Assembly: GCF_000025345.1 (NCBI RefSeq)
Contig: NC_013757.1
Coordinates: 1,984,001-2,048,000, forward strand
Reading direction: 5' to 3'
Length of the DNA: 64,000 nt
From: Geodermatophilus obscurus DSM 43160
GTDB taxonomy: Bacteria > Actinomycetota > Actinomycetes > Mycobacteriales > Geodermatophilaceae
Shown here: one piece after another, positions 38,102 through 52,880 of the stretch
Layout of the letters: every line of letters begins with the position of its first letter
Numbering within the stretch: the stretch's first letter is position 1
Made by a program: the position numbers and the translations under genes
Notes under the pieces: model-generated
What the model was told of the DNA's origin: nothing
The model's database searches: none
Seen by the model: only the letters and a program-made list of their open reading frames with translations

Positions 38102-38484
38102 GGGTCCTCCTCGACACCCACGCGCTCGTCTGGGCCGCCACCACCCCCGAACGGCTCGGATCGGGCGCCGATGTGCTCGCGGACGCCGATGTGCGTCTCG
38201 TGTCGGCGGTGAGCATCTGGGAGCTGGCGATCAAGCAGCACCTCGGCAAGCTCTCCGTCGGGTCCGACGTCCGCGTCTGGACGCGACGGGTGACCAGTGA
38301 ACTCGTCCTCGACCACCTCCCGGTCACCGCTGACCACGCCGCCGCGGTCGAGCACCTGCCCGACGTCCACCGCGACCCGTTCGACCGGCTCCTCGTCGCC
38401 CAGGCCGTCGCCGAAGGGGCCGTGCTGCTGACCGCGGACGACCGGCTCACGGCGTACGGCGACGTCGTCCGTCTGGTCGGCTGA
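38098..38484 (+). CDS. vapC: VapC-type PIN-domain toxin
   Basis: This 128-aa PIN ribonuclease has the acidic metal-binding residues in LLDTHALVW, SIWELAIK, DPFDRLLVAQA and LLTADDRL, all intact. It cleaves tRNA or other RNA when free of its antitoxin. GTG start overlapping the vapB stop. Confidence 0.94.
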   Translation: MRVLLDTHALVWAATTPERLGSGADVLADADVRLVSAVSIWELAIKQHLGKLSVGSDVRVWTRRVTSELVLDHLPVTADHAAAVEHLPDVHRDPFDRLLVAQAVAEGAVLLTADDRLTAYGDVVRLVG

Positions 38485-38488
38485 CCCC

Positions 38489-38890
38489 GTGGCCCGCCCG
38501 ACGACGGACGACGCGGCAGCGTGGGCGCTGACCGCGCTCATGGTGGTCAGCGGGGTCTCCCACTTCACCTCGCCCGGCTACTTCCGCGAGCTGGTGCCAT
38601 CGTGGCTGCCGGCGCGCTCGGCGGTGGTCGCGGTCAGCGGGGCAGCCGACATCGCGGTCGGAGTCCTCGTCGCGGTGCCGGCGACGCGGCGGACCGGCGC
38701 GCGGGCGACCGCCGCGCTGATCACCGCCTACCTGCCGGCACACCTGGAACCGCTGCGGCACCGGCGCACGGCGCAGCGGGCGTTCGACCGGCCGATCGGG
38801 ATCGCGGCCCGGGTCGTCGTCAACCTGGCCTACGTCGCCTGGGCCGCGGCGGTCGCCCGGCGCGCTACCGGTCGACCGCGTACCGGGTGA
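38489..38890 (+). CDS. DoxX-like small membrane protein
   Basis: This 133-aa protein has three to four hydrophobic segments (WALTALMVVSGVSHFTSP, VAVSGAADIAVGVLVAVP, VVVNLAYVAWAAAVARR). GVSHFTSPGYFRELVPSWLP is the DoxX/DUF4267-like membrane family N-terminus. The GTG start follows vapC by four bases with no SD of its own, so it may be translated by coupling. Its 3' end overlaps the convergent reductase gene by 26 bp. Function unknown. Confidence 0.75.
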   Translation: MARPTTDDAAAWALTALMVVSGVSHFTSPGYFRELVPSWLPARSAVVAVSGAADIAVGVLVAVPATRRTGARATAALITAYLPAHLEPLRHRRTAQRAFDRPIGIAARVVVNLAYVAWAAAVARRATGRPRTG

Positions 38891-39587
38891 ACAGCACGCC
38901 GTCCTCCTCGAGCACCTGCAGCAGCCGGGGGCGGACGACGTCCGGCAACGGGCCGGCCAGCAGCCGGTCCGGACCGCCGACCAGCGCCGGCGCGATCGTC
39001 AGGTCCAGCTCGTCGACCACCCCGGCCGCCAGCGCCGCCGTCAGCAGGGCCGGCCCGCCCTCGCAGACCAGCTGCTCCAGCCCCCGCTCGGCGAGCGCGT
39101 CCAGCGCCGTCGGCAGGTCGACGTCGTCGTCCCCGCACACCAGCACCGTGACCCCTTCGTCGCCCAGTGCCGCCCGCCGGTCCGGGTCGGCCGCCGCGCA
39201 CGTCACCAGGACCGTCGGCGCGACCGCCAGCCGGTCCCCCGGGGCGAGCGAGGCCCGCCGCGAGACGACGACGACCGGTGCGGACACCGGCCTGCCCAGC
39301 GCCGCCCGCAGCCGCCCCACCGCCGAGTCGGCGGCCACCGGCCGGTAGCCCTCAGCCGCCGCGGTCCCGTGCCCGACCAGCACGGCGTCGGCGAGGGTGC
39401 GCAGCACCCGGAACACCCGCTTGTCGCCCGGCGAGCCCAAGCCGGCGCTCCTCCCCTCGACCGTGACGGCGCCGTCGAGGGAGGCGACGAAGTCCACCCG
39501 CAGCGACCGGCCGGTCGGCGACCGGTAGGCCTCGACGAGCGCGTCGTCGTCGAGGTCGGGGGAGGGGGCGGGCAGCAGCCGCCGCAC
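38865..39587 (-). CDS. RibD C-terminal-domain (pyrimidine reductase-like) oxidoreductase
   Basis: This 240-aa protein has the dihydrofolate-reductase-like RibD-C fold: LRVDFVASLDGAVTVEGRSA, a DAVLVGHGTAAAEGYRP loop for NADPH/substrate, and VCEGGPALLTAALAAG. There is no deaminase domain, so it resembles the stand-alone RibD-like reductases of actinobacteria (which can also reduce folate analogues) and is not a full riboflavin RibDG. GTG start one base after the treZ stop, so it is co-transcribed downstream of treZ. Confidence 0.9.
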   Translation of the reverse strand: MRRLLPAPSPDLDDDALVEAYRSPTGRSLRVDFVASLDGAVTVEGRSAGLGSPGDKRVFRVLRTLADAVLVGHGTAAAEGYRPVAADSAVGRLRAALGRPVSAPVVVVSRRASLAPGDRLAVAPTVLVTCAAADPDRRAALGDEGVTVLVCGDDDVDLPTALDALAERGLEQLVCEGGPALLTAALAAGVVDELDLTIAPALVGGPDRLLAGPLPDVVRPRLLQVLEEDGVLFTRYAVDR

Positions 39588-39588
39588 G

Positions 39589-41343
39589 TCAGGCGGTGGT
39601 CAGCACGGCCGCGCTCTCGGCCGGCACGGTCACCGTCCGCCCGTCGAGGTGCGGCAGCTCTCCGGTGGCGAACAGCACCTCCGCCACCGGGCCGTCCAGA
39701 TCGATCTCGCGGGGGACGTCGGCGAGGTTCGCCACCACCCGCAGGGAGCCGCGGTGCACGACCAGCCAGCGGTCGGCGTCGTCCCAGGAGACGTGCACCC
39801 GCGACAGGTCCGGGTCGACCAGGTCGGGGTGCTGGTGCCGGAGTCGCAGCAGCGCCCGGGTGGCGGCGAGCAGCGTCCGGTGCGGCTCGCGCTCGGGCTC
39901 GCTCCAGTCCAGCTTCGAGCGGGTGAAGGTCTCCGGGTCCTGCGGGTCGGGCACCTCGTCGGCGTCCCACCCGTGCTCGGCGAACTCGCCCTTGCGCCCC
40001 TCCGCCGTCGCCCGGCCGATCTCCGGGTCGGTGTGGCTGGTGAAGAACTGCCACGGCGTCGCGGCACCCCACTCCTCGCCCATGAACAGCATCGGGGTGA
40101 ACGGGCTGGTGAGCACCAGGGTCGCGCCGACGGCGAGCAGGCCGGGGGAGAGGGACGCCGAGATGCGGTCGCCGACCGCGCGGTTGCCGATCTGGTCGTG
40201 GTCCTGCAGGTAGCCGAGGAACTTCCAGCCCGGCAGCAGCGCGGTGTCGACCGGCCGGCCGTGGTGCCGGCGGCGGAAGCTCGACCAGGCGCCGTCGTGG
40301 AAGTACGCGCCGGTCAGCGTCCTGGCCAGCCCGGCGAGGCCCGCCGCGGCGAAGTCGCCGTAGTAGCCCTGGCCCTCACCGGTGAGCACCGAGTGCAGCG
40401 CGTGGTGGAAGTCGTCGCTCCACTGGGCGGAGATGCCCAGGCCGCCTGCCACCCGGGGGGTGACCATGCGCGGGTCGTTGAGGTCGCTCTCGGCGATGAG
40501 GGTCAGCGGCCGGCCCTCGGCGACCGACAGCCGGTCGACCTCCTGGGCCATCTCCTCGAGCACGTGGATGGCCCGCTCGTCGACCAGCGCGTGGACGGCG
40601 TCCAGCCGCAGCCCGTCGACGTGCATGTCGTGCAGCCACATCAGCGCGTTGTCGATGATGTAGCGGCGCACCTCGTCGGAGTCCGGCCCGGAGAGGTTCA
40701 CCGAGCTGCCCCAGGTGTTGGCGCCGCCCTCGCTGAAGATCGGCATGAACAGCGGCAGATAGTTCCCGGACGGACCGAGGTGGTTGTAGACGACGTCCTG
40801 CAGAACGCCCAGGCCGCGCTGGTGGCAGGCGTCGACGAAGCGCTGGTAGGCCGCGGGACCGCCGTAGCTCTCCTGCACCGTGTACCAGAGGACGCCGTCG
40901 TACCCCCAGTTGTGCGTGCCGTCGAAGCCGTTGACCGGCAGCAGCTCGACGAAGTCCACGCCGAGGTCGACGAGGTGGTCCAGCCGGGCGACCGCGGCGT
41001 CCAGCGTGCCCTCGGGCGTGAAGGTGCCGACGTGCATCTCGTAGACCACGCCCCCGGCCAGCGGCCGGCCGGTCCAGGCCCGGTCGCCCCACTGGTACGA
41101 GGCGGGATCGTGGCGGCGGGACAGCCCGTGCACGCCCTCGGGCTGGCGGCGCGAGCGCGGGTCGGGACGGGGCGTGTCGTCGTCGCCGAGCAGGAAGCCG
41201 TAGTCGGCCTCGGGACCGGCCTCGACCTCGGCGCGCCACCAGCCGCCCTCCTCCCGGCGCATCTCGTGCACCGACCCGTCGACCTGCACCCGGACCCGTT
41301 CCGGGACCGGCGCCCAGACGGCGAACTCGACGGCAGCGGACAT
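39589..41343 (-). CDS. treZ: Malto-oligosyltrehalose trehalohydrolase
   Basis: This 584-aa GH13 enzyme releases trehalose from maltooligosyl-trehalose. An N-terminal CBM48/E-set domain (FAVWAPVPERVRVQVDG) precedes the catalytic barrel with VYEMHVGTFTPEGT, DVVYNHLGPSGNYL, nucleophile DGLRLDAVHAL, acid LIAESDLNDPR and LQDHDQIGNRAVG, all TreZ-specific. ATG with GGAGG nine bases upstream. Its partners treY and glgX lie 4.5 kb away on the same strand, separated by an efflux operon and the Rpf gene. Confidence 0.97.
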   Translation of the reverse strand: MSAAVEFAVWAPVPERVRVQVDGSVHEMRREEGGWWRAEVEAGPEADYGFLLGDDDTPRPDPRSRRQPEGVHGLSRRHDPASYQWGDRAWTGRPLAGGVVYEMHVGTFTPEGTLDAAVARLDHLVDLGVDFVELLPVNGFDGTHNWGYDGVLWYTVQESYGGPAAYQRFVDACHQRGLGVLQDVVYNHLGPSGNYLPLFMPIFSEGGANTWGSSVNLSGPDSDEVRRYIIDNALMWLHDMHVDGLRLDAVHALVDERAIHVLEEMAQEVDRLSVAEGRPLTLIAESDLNDPRMVTPRVAGGLGISAQWSDDFHHALHSVLTGEGQGYYGDFAAAGLAGLARTLTGAYFHDGAWSSFRRRHHGRPVDTALLPGWKFLGYLQDHDQIGNRAVGDRISASLSPGLLAVGATLVLTSPFTPMLFMGEEWGAATPWQFFTSHTDPEIGRATAEGRKGEFAEHGWDADEVPDPQDPETFTRSKLDWSEPEREPHRTLLAATRALLRLRHQHPDLVDPDLSRVHVSWDDADRWLVVHRGSLRVVANLADVPREIDLDGPVAEVLFATGELPHLDGRTVTVPAESAAVLTTA

Positions 41344-41526
41344 GCAGGGGCCTCCAGGGGAGAACGGGGTCGTCGTGCGGCGGTCCGGGGGGTTGTGCCC
41401 GGGCGGACGGTCTCCAACCACCGTTCGCGGCGTGCCGCGCGCCATCGGGCTTCCAGAGCGTCCCGGTGTCGTTACCGTGCGCTCCCACCGGTGCAGGGGA
41501 GCACCACCCCGCCTCCGAGGAGCGCC

Positions 41527-42561
41527 ATGCACACGGTTCGCACCGTCGTCTTCCCGGCACTCCGTCTGCTGGTGTGGATCGTCATCGCGGTCGCCCTCGT
41601 GGTGCTCGCCTTCCGCGGCGGCAGCGGTGAGGCGGCGCCGGTGTCCGCCGGGGCGCCACCGGTCGACCTCACCTCCCCGGTGGTTCCGGTCGCGCGCGGC
41701 ACGGTCGCCAACACCGTCACCGCCCAGGGCACGGTCGTCGCCGACGCCACGGTCCCGGTCAAGGCCACCAAGGCGGGCACGGTCCGCCGGGTGCTGGTCG
41801 GGGACGGCGACGTCGTCGAGGAGGGCGACGCCGTCGTCGAGGTCCGCTGGGAGGAGGAGCGCGAGCCGGTCCCCGGTACCGACGCCGAGGGCAACCCCAC
41901 CAGCACGCCCCGCGCGCCGCTCGTGCGGACGGCGACCGTCCCCGCCTCCACGGCCGGCACCGTCACCGCCGTCGACGTGCTGGTCGACCAGGTCGTCGCG
42001 GTCGGGGACCGGGTCGCCGGCATCTCCCCGGGCTTGCTGTCGGTCACCGCGACGCTGAGCCAGGACGACCAGTTCCGGTTACTGGCCCCGCCATCCACCG
42101 CGCAGGTCGAGGTGCAGGGCGGGTCGGCGCCGTTCACCTGCACCGACCTCACGCTCGGCGCGCCGGCCGCCGCGGGGAGCGGCAGCGGCGACCAGACCTT
42201 CGCCGGGGTGGACCCGGCCGCCACCGGGACGGCGCAGGGCGGCACCGCCGCCCGCTGCCGGGTCCCCGCCGGGACGACGGTGTTCGCCGGCATGGCCGCC
42301 ACGGTGGTCGTGGACGCCGGGGTCGCGGAGGACGTGCTGGTCGTCCCGGTGACGGCGGTGCAGGGGTCGGTGCAGCAGGGCAACGTCTGGGTGGTCGGGG
42401 CCGACGGCGCCCAGGAGGAGCGCGCGGTGGTCCTCGGGCTCACCGACGGCGACCAGGTCGAGGTCCGCGAGGGCCTGGCCGAGAGCGACTCGGTGCTGCT
42501 GTTCGTGCCGGTGCCCGACGACACACCGCAGGGCCCGGAGATGGCTGGGCCGTTCGGATGA
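41527..42561 (+). CDS. HlyD/RND-type membrane-fusion (adaptor) protein
   Basis: This 344-aa protein has an N-terminal membrane anchor (LRLLVWIVIAVALVVLAF) and then a biotinyl-lipoyl-like barrel (VTAQGTVVADATVPVKATKA, VLVGDGDVVEEGDAVVEVRW). The C-terminal beta domain is VLVVPVTAVQGSVQQGNVWV. It would span the cell envelope outside the membrane and couple to the MacB-type ABC pair encoded next. GAGGAG precedes the ATG; the stop overlaps the ATPase ATG (ATGA). Confidence 0.9.
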   Translation: MHTVRTVVFPALRLLVWIVIAVALVVLAFRGGSGEAAPVSAGAPPVDLTSPVVPVARGTVANTVTAQGTVVADATVPVKATKAGTVRRVLVGDGDVVEEGDAVVEVRWEEEREPVPGTDAEGNPTSTPRAPLVRTATVPASTAGTVTAVDVLVDQVVAVGDRVAGISPGLLSVTATLSQDDQFRLLAPPSTAQVEVQGGSAPFTCTDLTLGAPAAAGSGSGDQTFAGVDPAATGTAQGGTAARCRVPAGTTVFAGMAATVVVDAGVAEDVLVVPVTAVQGSVQQGNVWVVGADGAQEERAVVLGLTDGDQVEVREGLAESDSVLLFVPVPDDTPQGPEMAGPFG

Positions 42562-43298
42562 CGCTGCTGACACTGCGCGGTGTCAGCCGCGAGGTCGCGC
42601 TGCCCGACGGTGGCGTGCTACCGATCCTCACCGGGGTCGACCTGGAGGTGGCGCCCGGCGAGCACGTGGCGGTCGTCGGCCGGTCGGGGTCGGGCAAGTC
42701 GACGCTGCTCAACCTCCTCGGCCTGCTCGACACCCCGACCGGCGGGGAGTACCTGCTCGACGGGGAGCCGACCGACGCGCTGGGGGCCCGCCGTCGCGCG
42801 CGGCTCCGCGGCGAGGTGTTCGGCTTCGTCTTCCAGCAGTTCAACCTGCTGCCCCGGCGCACCGCGGAGGAGAACGTGGCCGCGCCGCTGCTCTACGCCC
42901 GCGGCCGGGACTACCTGCGCCGCCGGCGGACGGCGCGCGAGCTGCTCGACCGGGTCGGCCTGGGCGCCCGCGCCGACACCGTCCCCGAGCGGCTCTCCGG
43001 CGGTGAGCAGCAGCGGGTCGCGATCGCGCGGGCGCTGGTGCGCTCGCCGCGGGTCGTCCTGGCCGACGAGCCCACCGGCGCGCTCGACGTCGAGACCGGT
43101 GCGCAGGTCATGGCGCTGCTGGCCGAGGCCGCCGCGGAGGGGGGCGCCGCGCTGGTCACCATCACCCACGACCTGAACGTCGCCGGGCTGGCCGACCGCC
43201 GCTACCGGCTGGACGCCGGCCGGCTCACGCCGCTGCCCGACCCGGCGCCGACCCTGCCCTCGCCCGCTGCCGCACCCCTCGAGGGAGCGGTCCCGTGA
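42558..43298 (+). CDS. ABC transporter ATPase (MacB/LolD type)
   Basis: This 246-aa nucleotide-binding subunit has Walker A GRSGSGKST, Q-loop FQQFNLLPRRTAEEN, signature LSGGEQQRVAIARAL, Walker B VVLADEPTGALD and the H-loop TITHD. It belongs to the MacB/LolD/FtsE-like group that works with FtsX-fold permeases. It is coupled to both neighbours by ATGA/GTGA overlaps. Confidence 0.97.
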   Translation: MTLLTLRGVSREVALPDGGVLPILTGVDLEVAPGEHVAVVGRSGSGKSTLLNLLGLLDTPTGGEYLLDGEPTDALGARRRARLRGEVFGFVFQQFNLLPRRTAEENVAAPLLYARGRDYLRRRRTARELLDRVGLGARADTVPERLSGGEQQRVAIARALVRSPRVVLADEPTGALDVETGAQVMALLAEAAAEGGAALVTITHDLNVAGLADRRYRLDAGRLTPLPDPAPTLPSPAAAPLEGAVP

Positions 43299-44515
43299 TC
43301 CCCGTGCTGGCCACCCTCGCCGAGGCGTGGAGCGAGGTGCGGGTGCACCGGGCGCGCGTGGTGCTCTCCCTCGTCGGCGTGTTCCTCGCCGTCTTCGCCA
43401 TGACCACGGTGACCGCGCTCGGCCTGCTCGTCGCCCAGGTGCAGCAGGAGCAGGGGGAGCGCATGGGCGGCCGGCCGGCCACCATCGGCGTCACCGTCTA
43501 CGACCCGCAGACCGGGATGCCGCCGGACCCGCGGGAGTGGGACGCCGCCGTCGCCGACCTCACCGAGCGGTACGGGATCACCGCCACGGCCAGCATCGGG
43601 TACGAGGAGGCCCGCTTCCGGCTGCCCGGCGGTACCCAGGCGGTGCAGACCAAGCGCGTCTCGCCGTCCTACGGGCAGCTGCACCGCATCGAGCCGGTCG
43701 AGGGCCGGTGGCTGCGCGAGGGCGACCGGGACAGCCTGGCGCCGGCCGTCGTCGTCAACGAGGCGTTCCTCGGCGCGCTCGGCGTCCCGGACCTGTCGGG
43801 CCGGCCCACCGTCGTGATCGGCGGGGACAGCCCGGTGCGGGCCGCGATCGTCGGCGTCGTCCGCGAGGGCTACGGCGACGAGCTGCTCGCCTACCGGGTG
43901 GACCGCTCGGCCGGCCCCTGGGACGAGCCGGCTCCCGCGACCCCGTCGGCGATGGCGTTCGGGCCGGCCACGCTGGAGCTGTGGGTGCCGCCGGAGCAGG
44001 CCGACGAGGTCATGGCGGTCGTCACGAACGACCTCGGGCTGGCGCTCGGCGGGGTCCAGGTCGACGCGTACCGGCAGGACTCGCAGGGCCTGGAGGAGAC
44101 CCTCGGCATGCTGCGGCTGGCCATCCGCGGCGCCGGCGTCGTCGTGCTCGTCCTCGGCGGGCTCGGCGTGCTCAACATCGGGCTGGTCACGGTCCGCCAG
44201 CGGATCCGGGAGATCGGCGTCCGGCGCAGCTTCGGCGCGACCTCGTCGCGGGTGTTCTCCGCGATCATGCTGGAGAGCGTCTGCGCCACGTTCCTCGCCG
44301 GGCTCACCGCGGTCGCACTGTCGGTCGTCCTGGTGCGCAACCTGCCGCTGGAGTCGCTGCTCAACAGCGGGGTCCCGCTGGCCGAGACCCCGGCCTTCCC
44401 GGTGGCCGCCGCGGTGGAGGGCCTGGTGGCGGCCACGGCGGTCGGCGCACTGGCCGGGCTGCTGCCCGCGGTCATCGCCGTCCGGGCGAAGGTGATCGAC
44501 GCCATCCGCTTCTGA
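43295..44515 (+). CDS. ABC transporter permease (MacB/FtsX fold)
   Basis: This 406-aa permease has one N-terminal membrane helix, a large periplasmic MacB-core domain (residues about 50-270) and three C-terminal helices containing the conserved RQRIREIGVRRSFGATSSRV coupling loop. Together with the adaptor and ATPase it forms a tripartite efflux or envelope-lipid/peptide exporter. Substrate unknown. GTG start overlaps the ATPase stop. Confidence 0.94.
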   Translation: MIPVLATLAEAWSEVRVHRARVVLSLVGVFLAVFAMTTVTALGLLVAQVQQEQGERMGGRPATIGVTVYDPQTGMPPDPREWDAAVADLTERYGITATASIGYEEARFRLPGGTQAVQTKRVSPSYGQLHRIEPVEGRWLREGDRDSLAPAVVVNEAFLGALGVPDLSGRPTVVIGGDSPVRAAIVGVVREGYGDELLAYRVDRSAGPWDEPAPATPSAMAFGPATLELWVPPEQADEVMAVVTNDLGLALGGVQVDAYRQDSQGLEETLGMLRLAIRGAGVVVLVLGGLGVLNIGLVTVRQRIREIGVRRSFGATSSRVFSAIMLESVCATFLAGLTAVALSVVLVRNLPLESLLNSGVPLAETPAFPVAAAVEGLVAATAVGALAGLLPAVIAVRAKVIDAIRF

Positions 44516-44570
44516 AGGACCCCGCTGCCCCCCACCGCTCGCAGGCTCGTGGCGGGATCCTGCAGCGGGG
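44516..44570 (+). repeat. GC-rich hairpin repeat, copy 3 (terminator of the efflux operon)
   Basis: It begins at the base after the permease stop: AAGGACCCCGCTGC, a pyrimidine stretch, CTCGCAGGCTCG, then GCAGCGGGG. The arms CCCCGCTGC (44520-44528) and GCAGCGGGG (44562-44570) pair perfectly. Confidence 0.75.
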
Positions 44571-44686
44571 CCGTTCCAGCCCGTCGCCAGGCTGGCGGCG
44601 GGACCCTGCAGCGGGGCCGTTCCAGCCCGTCGCCAGGCTGGCGGCGGGACCCTGCAGCGGGGCCGTTCCGGTCCGTCACCGGGCAC
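44549..44686. repeat. Three tandem 46-bp units
   Basis: Units at 44549-44594, 44595-44640 and 44641-44686 share GCGGCGGGACCCTGCAGCGG and GGCCGTTCCAGCCCGTCGCC. Unit 1 has two differences and the end of unit 3 diverges. Each unit repeats the right arm of the preceding hairpin, so the single left arm has three possible partners. Confidence 0.85.
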
Positions 44687-44727
44687 CCGGCGGCCGGGGG
44701 AGCGCGTCCCCCGGCCGCCGGCGCGCC

Positions 44728-45792
<1,065 letters not shown>

Positions 45793-45794
45793 TC

Positions 45795-48130
45795 TCAGTC
45801 GCGGACGAGCAGCGCGACCGGGAGCCGCTCGAGCAGCCCGGCCACCGGCAGCCCCTCGGCGTCGGAGACGAACCGGCCGCCGGTGAGCAGGTCGCGCCAG
45901 GCCCCGGTCGGCAGCCGCAGCGCGGTGTCGTCCCAGCCGGCGATCGACAGGCCGACCGGCAGCCGGGTCGCCACGGCCACCACGCCACCACGGTCGAAGG
46001 CGACCACGTGGTCGGCCGCGACGCCGGTCGCCTGCACCGGCTCGTACCGGGCGAACCACTCCGGGTGCTCCCGCCGCGCCCGCAGCACGCGGGAAACGAC
46101 GAGCAGCTTGGCCGCGCCGGTCTCGTCGACCGGGGGGACCTCGCCGGCGTCCAGCTGCGCCAGCAGCCGGCGGCGCTGCTCGTAGTCGACCGGACGGCGG
46201 TTGTCCGGGTCGACCAGCGAGAGGTCCCACAGCTCGGTGCCCTGGTACACGTCCGGGACGCCGGGCATCGTCAGCTGCAGCAGCTTCTGCGCCAGCGAGT
46301 TGGACCGGCCGAACGGCGCGATGCGGGCGACGAACCGCTCGATCCCGGCGCTGGTCCGCTCGTCGTCGTAGGCCGCGTCGACCATCTCGTGCAGCGCCGT
46401 CTCGAACTCCTCGTCGACGTCGGTCCACGTCGTCGACGTCCCCGCCTCGCGGGCCGCCTTCTCCGCGTAGCCGTGCGCCCGCTCGCGGGACAGCGGCCAG
46501 GCGCCGACCAGGTTCTGCCACACCAGGTGCGCCAGCGGTCGGTCGGGCAGCGGGTGCCGGGTCAGCAGCCCGCGGACCAGGTCGGCCCACTCGGCCCCCA
46601 GCTCGGCCAGCACGGCCAGCCGGGCGCGGGTGTCCTCGCTGCGCTTGGTGTCGTGGGTCGACAGCGCGGTCATCGACTCGGGCTTGCGCTCCACGCGGCG
46701 CTGCTGGGCCTCGTGGAACTCCTCGACGGTGCCGCCGAAGCGCGCCGGGTCGCCGCCGACCTCGTTGAGCATGACGAACCGCGCCCACCGGTAGTAGGCG
46801 CTGTCCTCGACGCCCTTGGCCATGACCGGGCCGCTGGTCTGCTCGAAGCGGGTCGCCGCCTCGGTCCCGGCCTGGGAGAGCACCGGGTGCAGCGCGTCCA
46901 GCGCCGCGGTGAGGTCGGGACGGCGCTCGCGCACGGCGGTCACGGTGGCGTCGAGGTGCTCCCGGCCGTCGGGCAGGTAGGAGCGGTAGACCGGGAAGCT
47001 GGCCAGCAGCTCGGCCAGCGCCTCGGTCTGCTGCTCACGAGCAACGCCGGGCAGCTCGCCGATGACCCGCACCAGCCGGGCCACCTCCGAGCCGAGGATC
47101 CCGTCGGTCACCTCGCGCTTGCAGTCGTGCACCAGCTGCGCGTAGTCGACCGGGGCGCCCGAGAGCTCGGTGTCCAGCGCGCTGAGCACCGCCTCGCCGT
47201 CCGGGTCGACCAGCACGTCGTCGACCTCGGCGAGGGCGTCGTAACCCGTCGTCCCGGCGGTCCGCCACGACTCGGGCAGGTCCTCCCCGGGCTCGAGGAT
47301 CTTCTCGACCACCGTCCACCGGCCGCCGGAGGCCTCGGCCAGCCGGTCCAGGTAGCCCTTGGGGTCGGCCAGGCCGTCGGGGTGGTCGACCCGCAGCCCG
47401 TCGACCGCGCCGGACTCGACCAGCCGCAGCACCAGGTCGTGCGTGGCGCGGAAGACCTCCGGGTCCTCCGCGCGCAGCCCGGCGAGGGTGTTGATCGCGA
47501 AGAACCGGCGGTAGTTGAGGTCGCGGTCGGCGCGCCGCCAGTCGACCAGCTCGTAGTGCTGCCGGTCGTGCACCTCCGGCGGGGTGCCGTCACCGGTGCC
47601 CGGTGCGATGGGGAAGCGGTTGTCGTAGTAGCGCAGCTCCCCGTCGACCACCTCGAGCTTCTGGACGTCGTCCGCAGACCCCAGCACCGGGATGCGCACC
47701 CGGCCGCCACCGAAGTCCCAGTCGATGTCGAAGGCGCCGGCGTGGGCGCTGTCCCGGCCGTGCTGCAGCACGTCCCACCACCAGGGCGCCTCGGCCGGGT
47801 CGGCGACGCCCATGTGGTTGGGCACCAGGTCGAGCACCAGGCCGAGCCCGCGCTCGTGCAGCGCCGCGACGAGCCGGTCGAAGCCGGCCCGGCCGCCGCG
47901 CGACTCGTCGATGTGCGCGTGGTCGACGGTGTCGTAGCCGTGCGTGCTGCCCGACGCCGACCGCAGCAGCGGCGAGGCGTAGGCGTGGCTGACCCCGAGG
48001 TCGGCGAGGTAGCCGGCCAGGGACGCGGCGTCGTCCAGGGTGAAGTCGGCGGTGACCTGCAGCCGGTAGGTCCCGGTGGGGACGTCGCGACGTCGGTTCT
48101 CGCTCAACGGCTCGCTCACGACCGGCCCGC

Positions 48131-48134
<4 letters not shown>
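45795..48134 (-). CDS. treY: Malto-oligosyltrehalose synthase
   Basis: This 779-aa GH13 enzyme converts the reducing-end linkage of malto-oligosaccharides to alpha,alpha-1,1, forming maltooligosyl-trehalose. Marks are [46 protein letters not shown], nucleophile [14 protein letters not shown] and the TreY-specific [20 protein letters not shown] and [23 protein letters not shown] start overlaps the glgX stop (GTGA), so both come from one mRNA. Confidence 0.98.
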
Positions 48135-50245
<2,111 letters not shown>

Positions 50246-50432
50246 GGACGAGGTCCTCCTGTGCTGGCGCCCCCGGGACGCCGGGGGCCGGTGGCCTCCC
50301 CGCCGCGGGGCGTGCGTGGGGAGGTCGGCGCACGTGGTGCTCCGCGGTTGCCGTTGCCCGCACTCGTGGCCCTCCAACCCTCTGGAGGGTGACAGTCGCG
50401 GAGACCTCGCTCACGCGGCCGTCCCGGGGACG

Positions 50433-50470
50433 ACGACGCCCCCCGCGGAGGTCTCCGTGGGGGGCGTCGT
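50433..50470. terminator. Long hairpin in the glgX-uvrB intergenic region
   Basis: An 18-bp stem with one G-U wobble and loop GT (ACGACGCCCCCCGCGGAG on the left arm). It sits between two divergent genes, so it is not an ordinary gene-end terminator. It may insulate the two promoters or attenuate the glgX leader. The 450-bp gap (50246-50697) otherwise shows no supported gene. Confidence 0.5.
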
Positions 50471-50667
50471 GCGCAGGTCCGGCCGGGGCAGCGACACCGG
50501 GTCCGACCTCGTCCGGGGCGCAGGACCCCGGGTGGCACTGGTCCTCGGCGGTGACCGCTCCTGCGACCGGGGACGCTAGGCGGCGACCCCAGCACGTGCA
50601 AGCACCGGACGCCAGTGCCGTCGCCCCGCCCGTCCCGCCCGTTCGCTCAGGGCTCACGGACGTCGTC

Positions 50668-50690
50668 CTGTCACTGGCTGGTCGTACCGT
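50668..50690 (+). promoter_or_regulatory. PafBC/RecA-NDp-like DNA-damage promoter of uvrB
   Basis: CTGTCACTG, eight bases, then TACCGT matches the actinobacterial damage-inducible consensus TTGTCRGTG-N8-TANNNT at seven of nine positions plus the -10. The -10 ends seven bases before the GTG, predicting a leaderless uvrB mRNA. Confidence 0.65.
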
Positions 50691-50697
50691 CGATCCC

Positions 50698-52812
<2,115 letters not shown>

Positions 52813-52814
52813 GG

Positions 52815-52869
52815 GAGGACCCCGTCCGCCCCGCCCTCCGCAAGCTCGGGGCGGTGTCCTGGACGGGGC
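52815..52869 (+). repeat. GC-rich hairpin repeat, copy 5 (terminator of uvrB)
   Basis: It begins two bases after the uvrB stop: GAGGACCCCGTCC, CCGCCCCG, CGCAAGCTCGGGGCGG, GGACGGGG. Outer (CCCCGTCC/GGACGGGG) and inner (CCGCCCCG/CGGGGCGG) stems both pair perfectly. Confidence 0.75.
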
Positions 52870-52880
52870 GCGGCGAGCCT

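Noticed and set aside
44549-44686. Tandem 46-bp units considered as a CRISPR array
   Set aside because: The units are directly contiguous with no variable spacers and no cas genes; they derive from the adjacent hairpin element.
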